From Rhodocyclaceae bacterium (GTDB taxonomy: Bacteria; Pseudomonadota; Gammaproteobacteria; Burkholderiales; Rhodocyclaceae): DNA of 13,830 nt. The notes under the pieces were generated by a model, which saw nothing but the letters and a program-made list of their open reading frames with translations, made no database searches and had not been told where the DNA came from. Position 1 is the first letter of the stretch. Each line of letters opens with the position of its first letter. The translations under genes and the position numbers were made by a program. The stretch lies in assembly GCA_013821865.1 (NCBI GenBank), contig PNJM01000044.1, forward strand, positions 1 through 13,830, read 5' to 3'. Of the stretch, positions 8,818 to 13,830 are shown one piece after another.

Positions 8818-8855
8818 AAAAAAAAGCGCCGGACAATCGAGTTGTCCGGCGCTTT
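8818..8855. terminator. Bidirectional intrinsic terminator between fbpB and fbpA
   Basis: A perfect 14-base inverted repeat (8823-8836 AAAGCGCCGGACAA, 8842-8855 TTGTCCGGCGCTTT) with a 5-base loop lies in the 108-base convergent gap. An eight-A run at 8818-8825 gives a long U tract to fbpA transcripts read leftward. TTTCTT after the stem gives a weaker one to fbpB transcripts read rightward. It stands 14 bases past the fbpA stop and about 60 past the fbpB stop. This is a textbook shared rho-independent terminator. Confidence 0.93.
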
Positions 8856-8869
8856 CTTCCGGATTGCGG

Positions 8870-9889
8870 TTACCGCCAGCCGGCCCGATCGAAAATCTTT
8901 TGCGCCTGCGCGGTATTCTTCGACAAGGTACCGACGTTGAGGGTGTCGGCCTTGAACTTGCCCAGCGATTCCAGTTCCGGGTTCTTCGTCACGGCACCCT
9001 TCACCACCGGCCACTCGTTGTTGCCGTTGGCGAAGTAGGCTTGCGCCTCGTCACTCGCCAGATACTCGAGGAACTTCACCGCGGCATCCTTGTGCGGCGC
9101 CGTCTTCAGCATGCCGCCGCCCGAGATGTTGATGTGCGTGCCGAAGCTTTTCTGGTTCGGCCACACCACACCGATCTTCTCCATGGTCTTCCTGTCGTCG
9201 GCCTTGTCCGAGCGCATCAGGCGTACGATGTAGTAGGTGTTGGAAATCGAAACATCGCATTCGCCGGCGGCGACGGCCTTGATCTGGTCGGTATCGCCGC
9301 CCTTGGGCGTCCGGGCGAAATTGGCGACAAGGCCTCTGGCCCATTCCTCCGTCTTCTGCTCGCCAAGGTGATGGATCAGCGCCGAGCCCAGCGAGAGGTT
9401 GTACGGATGCGAGCCGGAGCGGACGCAAATCCTGCCTTTCATTTTCGGGCCGGCGAGATCTTCGTAGTTCTGCACGTCGGCGGCATTGACCATGGCCTTG
9501 TTGTGGATGATGACCCGGGCGCGGGTGGAGAAGGAGAACCAGTCCAGGGTGCGCAGATGATCCGGGATGCGCTCTTCCAGCAGCCTGGATTTCACCGGCG
9601 CGAACAGGCCCAGCGCGTCGGCCTGGGCGAGGCGGGCGGCGTCGACGGTGATGAAGACATCGGCCGGGCTGTTGGCGCCCTCGTTCTTGATGCGCTCGAG
9701 CAGTTCGTCTTCCTTGCCCTCGATGCGGTTGATCCTGATGCCGGTCTGCCTGGTGAAATTGGCGTAGAGTGCTTCGTCGGTCTGGTAGTGGCGCGCGGAG
9801 TAGAGATTGAGGACTTTCTCCTGGGCCAGGGCCGGCGCGGGGCCGACGCTCAGTGACAGCAGGAGAAGAGCGGGTTGGATCAATTTCAT
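8870..9889 (-). CDS. fbpA: Periplasmic Fe3+-binding protein (FutA/FbpA type)
   Basis: Periplasmic solute-binding protein that captures ferric iron for the permease encoded convergently. The 339-residue precursor has a signal peptide (hydrophobic about 4-16, cleavage probably after ALA at 20-22). The mature start VLNLYSARHYQTDEALY matches FutA-type proteins. Likely iron ligands can be placed by comparison with FutA: His34 and Tyr35, Tyr163 (HPYNLS) and the Tyr219-Tyr220 pair (SNTYYIV). GDTDQIKAVAAGECDVS is another family block. The ATG is preceded by AAGGAG at 9900-9895, a good ribosome site. A Fur box about 50 bases upstream implies induction in low iron. It has its own promoter and ends at the shared terminator, so it is separated from the permease and ATPase genes. 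Iron specificity is well supported; the oxidation state bound is inferred from the family. Confidence 0.94.
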   Translation of the reverse strand: MKLIQPALLLLSLSVGPAPALAQEKVLNLYSARHYQTDEALYANFTRQTGIRINRIEGKEDELLERIKNEGANSPADVFITVDAARLAQADALGLFAPVKSRLLEERIPDHLRTLDWFSFSTRARVIIHNKAMVNAADVQNYEDLAGPKMKGRICVRSGSHPYNLSLGSALIHHLGEQKTEEWARGLVANFARTPKGGDTDQIKAVAAGECDVSISNTYYIVRLMRSDKADDRKTMEKIGVVWPNQKSFGTHINISGGGMLKTAPHKDAAVKFLEYLASDEAQAYFANGNNEWPVVKGAVTKNPELESLGKFKADTLNVGTLSKNTAQAQKIFDRAGWR

Positions 9890-9941
9890 TGCTGCTCCTT
9901 GACTTGATGATCGGCGAATTCTAGCAGAGTCTTATATAAAT

Positions 9942-9960
9942 GAAAATGATTCGCATTAGT
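9942..9960. promoter_or_regulatory. Fur box upstream of fbpA
   Basis: gaaaatgattcgcattagt matches the 19-base Fur consensus at 13 of 19 positions, including the AATGAT and CATTA half-sites. It lies 53 bases before the fbpA ATG. On the minus strand a TATATAAG stretch just downstream (9939-9932) could be the -10, putting the operator over the -35/spacer region. This is the expected arrangement for iron-dependent repression of fbpA. Confidence 0.8.
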
Positions 9961-10008
9961 ATATTCAAATTACGACGAAGCTCGCCCTGGCCCTCGGCAG
10001 GGGTGCTG

Positions 10009-10025
10009 CGCGCCAAGCTGGCGCG
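10009..10025. repeat. Short GC hairpin after the NlpC/P60 gene
   Basis: CGCGCCA (10009-10015), loop AGC, TGGCGCG (10019-10025) form a perfect 7-base stem 13 bases past the stop of the NlpC/P60 gene. No T tract follows on the minus strand, so it is at best a weak terminator or a mRNA 3'-end stabiliser separating that gene from fbpA. Confidence 0.35.
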
Positions 10026-10037
10026 TCTGAAGGAACG

Positions 10038-10550
10038 CTAATTGGTGGAAGCGGCTTCAGCGGTGGCGATGCGGCGGGCGCCGTTGAAACGTTTTGTCCA
10101 GTAGCTCTGGCGCATGTCCTCGACGCGCACTTCGCCTCCCGTGGCCGGAGCGTGCACGAAGCGGTGTTCGCCCAGATAGATGCCGACATGCGAGAAGCCG
10201 CGCCGCAGCGTGTTGAAGAACACCAGGTCGCCCGGCTTGAGCTCATCGGTCTGGATGGTTTCGCCCACCCGGCTGATGTCGCGGGATGTGCGCGGCAGGC
10301 TCAGGCCAAGCGCCTCGCGATAAACATGGCGCACCAGGCCGCTGCAGTCGAAACCGGTTTCGGGCGACTCGCCGCCGCGGTGGTAATTCACACCGACGAA
10401 GGAGAGGGCGCGCAATACCAGTTCCTGGGCGTTCGAGGCGTAGCGGTCGAAGAAGGATTTTTCCTTCTCGGCAACGGCTTCCTCGGAGGCAGATCCGGCG
10501 GTTGCTGCCGCCAGAAAACACAGCCCGATGGCAATGTGTCGAAAATTCAT
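10038..10550 (-). CDS. Secreted NlpC/P60 family peptidoglycan peptidase
   Basis: Small exported cell-wall hydrolase of the NlpC/P60 (Spr/MepS-like) family, expected to cut D,L-peptide bonds in peptidoglycan stems. The 170-residue precursor has a signal peptide (hydrophobic 6-17, likely cleavage after AGSA at 21) with no lipobox, so it should be periplasmic and soluble rather than a lipoprotein. The catalytic cysteine is Cys69 in FDCSGLV. The catalytic histidine is His121 in FSHVGIYLG, and His133 in RFVHAPATG supplies the third polar residue. LKPGDLVFF is the usual strand before the histidine. All key residues are present and length is normal for a single-domain member. It is monocistronic, with its own promoter-like sequence almost abutting the ATG. 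Substrate bond and physiological role are inferred from the family. Confidence 0.93.
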   Translation of the reverse strand: MNFRHIAIGLCFLAAATAGSASEEAVAEKEKSFFDRYASNAQELVLRALSFVGVNYHRGGESPETGFDCSGLVRHVYREALGLSLPRTSRDISRVGETIQTDELKPGDLVFFNTLRRGFSHVGIYLGEHRFVHAPATGGEVRVEDMRQSYWTKRFNGARRIATAEAASTN

Positions 10551-10557
10551 GGACTTG

Positions 10558-10586
10558 ACTATAAACGGCTTCGATCGATTTGTAAA
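10558..10586 (-). promoter_or_regulatory. Putative promoter of the NlpC/P60 gene, close to the start codon
   Basis: On the minus strand TTTACA (10586-10581), a 17-base spacer and TATAGT (10563-10558) form a near-consensus sigma70 promoter. A start point about seven bases past the -10 would fall at 10550-10552, on or next to the ATG. The mRNA would thus be leaderless or nearly so, which agrees with the lack of a Shine-Dalgarno sequence there. Confidence 0.5.
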
Positions 10587-10627
10587 CCAGGATATGCGTT
10601 TCGACTTGAAGAAGATTCAGCAGCCTT

Positions 10628-10667
10628 TTGACATTTAACGAGAAATTTCTGAAGCTTTGGGTATAAT
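10628..10667 (+). promoter_or_regulatory. Upstream region of acuI: perfect TATAAT and a 10-base palindrome
   Basis: TATAAT at 10662-10667 is a consensus -10 about 53 bases before the acuI ATG. A consensus TTGACA stands at 10628-10633, but the 28-base spacing is too long for the two to act together, and the hexamer at the right distance (10639-10644, CGAGAA) is poor. Between them lies the perfect palindrome AGAAATTTCT (10641-10650), which may be an operator; a weak -35 would suit activator control. AAAGGAG at 10708-10714, six bases before the ATG, is a strong ribosome site. Confidence 0.4.
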
Positions 10668-10720
10668 CGATTCAATTGTCCGACTGATCGCGTCGGCATG
10701 TAACCACAAAGGAGACTTCA

Positions 10721-11713
10721 ATGAAACCATTCAAGGCTTATCTCATCGACCAGCGGGACAACAAGACCGTCGCCGGGTTCGCCAACCTGACCGAAGACCA
10801 GCTCGACAAGGGCGAGGTGACGATCAAGGTTGCCTATTCCAGCGTGAACTACAAGGATGCCCTGGCCGCCACCGGCACCGGCAGGATCATCCGGCGCTAC
10901 CCCTGCATCGGTGGTGTCGACATGTCCGGGACGGTCGCCAAGAGCACCGATCCGCGCTTCAAGGAGGGCGATCCGGTCATTGCCACGAGCTACGACATCG
11001 GCGTCGCCCACCATGGCGGCTATGCCGAGTACGGCCGCGTGCCGGCCGACTGGGTGGTGCCGCTGCCCAAGGGCATGTCGTTGTTCGATGCCATGGCGCT
11101 GGGCACGGCGGGGTACACGGCGGCGCTGGGCGTGGTGCGCATGGAGGAGAACGGCCTGGCGCCGGCGAACGGCAAGGTCATCGTGAGCGGCGCCACCGGC
11201 GGCGTCGGCAGCATTGCCGTCGATATCCTGTCCCGGCTCGGCTACCACGTCGTCGCGCTCACCGGCAAGGAGAGCCAGACCGACTACCTCAAGCATCTCG
11301 GGGCGAAGGAGGTGATGCTGCGTTCCAGTCTCGACCTCGCCAAGATCAAGCCGCTCGACAAGGCGCTGTGGGCGGGCGCCGTGGATAACCTGGGCGGCGA
11401 AGTGCTGGCCTGGATGGCCAGCACCATGCAGCAGAACGGCACCATCGCCAGCATCGGCCTGGCCGCCAGCATGAGCCTCAATACCTCGGTGGCGCCATTC
11501 ATCCTGCGTGGCGCCTGCCTCCTCGGCATCGACTCCGGCTATACGGCCATGCCGCTGCGGCGCCGCGTCTGGGAGCGTCTGGCGAATGACATGCGCCCCG
11601 CGCACCTGGCCGAGATGACGCGCACCATCAAGCTCGACGACCTGCCGTCGGTGTTCGACGAATTCATCAAGGGCCAGGCGCACGGCCGCATCGTTGTTTC
11701 GGTTGCCGGCTGA
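10721..11713 (+). CDS. acuI: Acryloyl-CoA reductase / YhdH-type NADPH oxidoreductase
   Basis: Zinc-independent medium-chain dehydrogenase/reductase of the AcuI/YhdH family. Characterised members reduce acryloyl-CoA to propanoyl-CoA with NADPH (EC 1.3.1.84), removing a toxic electrophile. The 330 residues show the family N-terminus (FKAYLIDQ), the YSSVNYKDALA block (39-50), GGVDMSGTV (64-72), the NADPH-binding SGATGGVGSIA (156-166), VDNLGGEVLAWMA near 224-236 and the C-terminal GRIVVSV. No structural zinc cysteines are present, as expected. Start is supported by AAAGGAG six bases upstream. The response regulator follows after 21 bases on the same strand and may be co-transcribed. Physiological substrate is inferred from the family; a general enoyl or quinone reductase role cannot be excluded. 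Other propionate or DMSP genes are not seen nearby. Confidence 0.88.
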   Translation: MKPFKAYLIDQRDNKTVAGFANLTEDQLDKGEVTIKVAYSSVNYKDALAATGTGRIIRRYPCIGGVDMSGTVAKSTDPRFKEGDPVIATSYDIGVAHHGGYAEYGRVPADWVVPLPKGMSLFDAMALGTAGYTAALGVVRMEENGLAPANGKVIVSGATGGVGSIAVDILSRLGYHVVALTGKESQTDYLKHLGAKEVMLRSSLDLAKIKPLDKALWAGAVDNLGGEVLAWMASTMQQNGTIASIGLAASMSLNTSVAPFILRGACLLGIDSGYTAMPLRRRVWERLANDMRPAHLAEMTRTIKLDDLPSVFDEFIKGQAHGRIVVSVAG

Positions 11714-11734
11714 ACGGGCTCCCAGGCGAATCCC

Positions 11735-12847
11735 ATGAGCGAAGCCGCGCCCCCGACACTGCCGCGCGTCCTCGTCGTGGACGATTCGCGCATGGTGCGC
11801 GCGACCATCGTCAAGCACATCAGGGGCAGATTCGATGTGCGCGAGGAGGGCGACGGCGAGGCCGGCTGGCAGACGCTGATGCTCGATCCGACGATTCAGG
11901 TGGTGATCTCGGATCTCTCGATGCCCAAGCTGGACGGCTATGGCCTGCTGGCCCGCATCCGCGACTCGAAGATCGTGCGCATCCGCGAGATGCCGGTGAT
12001 CATGATCTCCGGCGACGAGGACGAGTCGGCGCGCAACCGCGCCAAGGAGTGCGGCGCCACGGACTTCATCATGAAGGGCATCGGCACGGTCGAACTGGTG
12101 AGCCGGCTCGATGCGCTGGTGAAACTGGCGCAGACGAGAAGCGAACTCGAGGCCATGGCCAAGAACGTCATGGTCGATCCGGAATCGGGATTGCCGACGG
12201 AGGAATATCTCAAGCAGCAGGGCAGGCAGGCTCTCGCCCATGCGCAGCGGCACGGCGGCGAGATCAGCGTCATCGTGATCGAAATCGACCGCTTCGATCG
12301 GATAGTCGAACGGTTCGGCCGGCAGATCGGCGAGCAGCTGATCCGGCAGTTCCGCATGGTTCTGTCCCGGCGTGTGCGCCTGGAGGACACGGTTTCGCAG
12401 ACCGGTCCCAATCAGTTCAAGGTGGTGTGCCCCGGCAACGGCCTGAATGAGGCCCGCGCATTTGCCAGCCGCCTGGATCAGATCATCCGCAATGCCACCA
12501 TCACCTACCGCGGCGAACGGGTGGAAATCGGCCTGAAGTTCGGCTTCGCCAACAGCAGGAATGACGATTGGCAGAGCATGACCAGCCTCCTCCAGCTCGC
12601 GGCAGGTCGCGCCGACGGCGGTGTCGAGGCGGCGGCGCTGATTCCGGCCGAGGCTGCCGCGCTCCCAAGCGAACCCAGGCCGGGCTTCGACCAGGCACTG
12701 GCGCTGATCGAAGCGGGGAATGTCAATGCGCTGCGCCCCCATCTTGCCGCGCTGGGCATCCAGCTTCTGCCGCTGCTCAAGCTCCTGGACAGCGAACACC
12801 GTCTTGATCTGCCGCTCGACGACGTCGAGCGCAAGCTGCGCGGCTGA
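11735..12847 (+). CDS. Response regulator with degenerate GGDEF domain keeping the RxxD I-site
   Basis: Cytoplasmic two-component output protein of 370 residues. The receiver domain (about 11-130) has the acidic pair Asp16-Asp17, phospho-acceptor Asp60 (VVISDLSMP), Ser92 and Lys114, so it should be phosphorylatable. A linker helix leads to a GGDEF-fold domain (about 145-290). It keeps VIEIDRFDRIVERFG (metal-type Asp185), but the signature is GPNQF (224-228) instead of GGDEF, so diguanylate cyclase activity is unlikely. The product-binding RxxD (Arg215-Leu-Glu-Asp218) is intact at the canonical five residues before the signature. A helical, Ala/Leu-rich tail (about 300-370) resembles nothing I recognise. 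It should act as a phosphorylation-gated c-di-GMP receptor or protein-interaction switch. No cognate kinase is in the window. It is read toward the GGDEF-EAL gene with an eight-base gap. Confidence 0.88.
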   Translation: MSEAAPPTLPRVLVVDDSRMVRATIVKHIRGRFDVREEGDGEAGWQTLMLDPTIQVVISDLSMPKLDGYGLLARIRDSKIVRIREMPVIMISGDEDESARNRAKECGATDFIMKGIGTVELVSRLDALVKLAQTRSELEAMAKNVMVDPESGLPTEEYLKQQGRQALAHAQRHGGEISVIVIEIDRFDRIVERFGRQIGEQLIRQFRMVLSRRVRLEDTVSQTGPNQFKVVCPGNGLNEARAFASRLDQIIRNATITYRGERVEIGLKFGFANSRNDDWQSMTSLLQLAAGRADGGVEAAALIPAEAAALPSEPRPGFDQALALIEAGNVNALRPHLAALGIQLLPLLKLLDSEHRLDLPLDDVERKLRG

Positions 12848-12855
12848 GCGGTTTT

Positions 12856-13830
12856 TCAAGCGATCCGCTCGGGCATTCCCGTCGCGAATCCCTGGTAGCC
12901 GTTGAGCCCGAGGCTCCGCAGCAACGGCACGACGGCACGGTCCTCGATCGCCTGGGCGATGACTTCGATTTCCAGCGGCTGGGCGATTTTCACCACGGAC
13001 GCGATGAAGAACTGGTTGGCACGGTCCTGTGCCAGGTTTTCGAAGAAGCTGCGATTGAGCTTGACGTAATCCGGCATCAACAGTTGCAGGTAGCGGAATG
13101 CCTCGCGATGGAGGCCGAAGCTGTCCACGGCGAACCGCGCGCCCGTCCCGCGCAGCATGCGGGCGAAGATCTGGGCCGCTTCGACGTCCTGCACCACGCC
13201 GACTTCCGTCATCTCGAATACCAGGTGCGGCGCGATCACGGCCTGCTTCTGGAGGATCTCTCCGAGCCATGCGACGAACGCAGGATCCTGGATGGAGCGC
13301 GCCGAGATGTTCAGCGCGAATAGCTGCGCGGCCGCCTTGTCGCCGAGGTGGCCTATCAGCCGGCCGATGACCTTCCGGTCGAGCAGTTCGACCAGGTTGT
13401 GGCGTACGGCCATCGGCAGGAACTGCTGCGCGGCGATCGGCTCGCCATGCTGGTCGATGAGGCGCCCCACCACTTCATGCTGCAGCGGATCGCCCCCGCC
13501 GATCGGCAGCACGGGCTGGGCGAAGAGCGCAATGCGGTTTTCATTCAGCGCGCCGGCGATTTCCTGCTTCCAGTACTGCGAGCCTTTTCCATTGCGCGCG
13601 TCGCTTTCGATCCGGATGACCTCGCAGGCGTTGGTTTTCAGGGCCTGCGCCTTGACCAGTGCCATGTCGCTGCCGGCGAGCAGGGCGGAGAGACTGGGCT
13701 TGTCCCCCTCGAAATGGCTCCCTCCGCAGTTGAAGCCGATTTCCGGCAGGTAGCCCTGCTCGGTGAGTGCGAGTTCGAGATGGGCGCAGGCGCTTGCGGC
13801 CAAGTGGCGCGCCTCGTCGAAATCGATGTT
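12856..13830 (-). CDS. GGDEF-EAL protein with degenerate EAL site (5' end beyond window)
   Basis: The 324 visible residues begin in the end of a GGDEF domain (IGFNCGG, then GSDMALVKAQALKTNACEVI, matching the xADxALYxAK block) and continue into a full EAL domain. Of the c-di-GMP phosphodiesterase residues, the EAL Glu (as HEVVGRL), the Asn of LNIS, the Glu of FEMTE, the first Asp of DSFG, the Lys of DYVKLN and the Gln of YQGF remain. The second Asp of DDFG is Ser, the following TGYSS loop is gone, and AEGVE reads AQAIE. Catalysis is therefore unlikely while ligand binding remains possible, as in LapD or FimX-type receptors. The frame is open to the right edge, so the N-terminus (membrane, HAMP or sensor parts) is not visible; a TTG at 13803 is inside the domain and is not the start. 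LapD-like identity is a guess from the C-terminal half. Confidence 0.87.
   Translation of the reverse strand, partial: NIDFDEARHLAASACAHLELALTEQGYLPEIGFNCGGSHFEGDKPSLSALLAGSDMALVKAQALKTNACEVIRIESDARNGKGSQYWKQEIAGALNENRIALFAQPVLPIGGGDPLQHEVVGRLIDQHGEPIAAQQFLPMAVRHNLVELLDRKVIGRLIGHLGDKAAAQLFALNISARSIQDPAFVAWLGEILQKQAVIAPHLVFEMTEVGVVQDVEAAQIFARMLRGTGARFAVDSFGLHREAFRYLQLLMPDYVKLNRSFFENLAQDRANQFFIASVVKIAQPLEIEVIAQAIEDRAVVPLLRSLGLNGYQGFATGMPERIA

Larger units (their letters stand above)
9940..10041 (+). other. 33-codon open frame across the Fur box; uncertain small ORF or gene remnant
   Basis: An ATG inside the fbpA Fur box opens a frame of 33 codons ending TAA at 10039-10041, overlapping the stop of the peptidase gene on the other strand. 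The product would be strongly basic (about 10 Lys/Arg, one Glu) with no recognised domain. The first 12 codons are AT-rich operator sequence. The last dozen (ending LRAKLARLKER) have the G/C third positions of genuine local coding DNA. No Shine-Dalgarno is visible. It could be chance, a small Fur-repressed peptide, or the decayed 3' end of a lost plus-strand gene. I cannot choose, and chance is the default. Confidence 0.15.

Noticed and set aside
10009..10025. Hairpin as an intrinsic terminator for the NlpC/P60 gene
   Set aside because: No T tract follows on the minus strand; kept only as a short inverted repeat.
10628..10667. Consensus TTGACA and TATAAT read together as one sigma70 promoter of acuI
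   Set aside because: The spacing is 28 bases, outside the 15-19 range for sigma70, so the two hexamers cannot act as a standard pair.
10718..13270. Very long open frame on the minus strand (about 850 codons) opposite acuI and the response regulator
   Set aside because: It is antisense to two genes with clear motifs, its composition is shadow-like, and it also overlaps the EAL gene out of frame.
13801..13803. TTG as the start codon of the GGDEF-EAL gene
   Set aside because: The frame stays open to the right edge and the residues around this codon belong to the inside of a GGDEF domain.

Overview
The window is GC-rich, densely coded proteobacterial chromosome. The gene set (Rnf complex, an aat-bpt-pyrD cluster, Fur-type operators, a GGDEF/EAL pair) and the GC-rich codon use fit a betaproteobacterium, perhaps of the Rhodocyclales. 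That placement is inferred from gene content only. I see no tRNA, rRNA, CRISPR array, insertion sequence or prophage.

Layout, left to right. (1) Positions 1-2175, minus strand: start of an Rnf operon, rnfA-rnfB-rnfC. The genes overlap by 1 and 4 bases, rnfC runs off the left edge, and a sigma70-like promoter lies before rnfA. (2) Positions 2271-6979, minus strand: a compact run in transcription order of ferric-iron ABC ATPase, aat, bpt, pyrD and ald. The first three are joined by ATGA overlaps; the remaining gaps are 31 and 15 bases. (3) Positions 6980-10037: the rest of a ferric-iron ABC importer. A fused double permease is read rightward, divergent from the ATPase across a Fur-box-like sequence with a palindromic -10. 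A FutA/FbpA-type binding protein is read leftward, convergent with the permease across a strong bidirectional terminator, and has its own Fur box. (4) Positions 10038-10550, minus strand: a small secreted NlpC/P60 peptidase. (5) Positions 10721-11713, plus strand: an AcuI/YhdH-type acryloyl-CoA reductase. (6) Positions 11735-13830: two convergent c-di-GMP-related genes. One is a response regulator with a degenerate GGDEF domain that keeps its RxxD inhibitory site. The other is a GGDEF-EAL protein, cut by the right edge, with a degenerate EAL active site.

How it works together. The binding protein, permease and ATPase should import Fe3+ across the inner membrane under Fur control, although they sit in three transcription units. 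The ATPase appears to lead a transcript that also encodes the two N-degron aminoacyl transferases, a quinone-linked dihydroorotate dehydrogenase and alanine dehydrogenase, so iron status may reach these housekeeping genes. Rnf couples ferredoxin and NADH redox to an ion gradient. The right-hand pair looks like c-di-GMP receptors rather than enzymes.

There is no obviously new multi-gene system. The most unusual items are the conserved I-site in a dead GGDEF regulator next to a dead EAL protein, a four-cysteine motif in the C-terminal part of the iron ABC ATPase, and the symmetric -10 inside the divergent Fur box.
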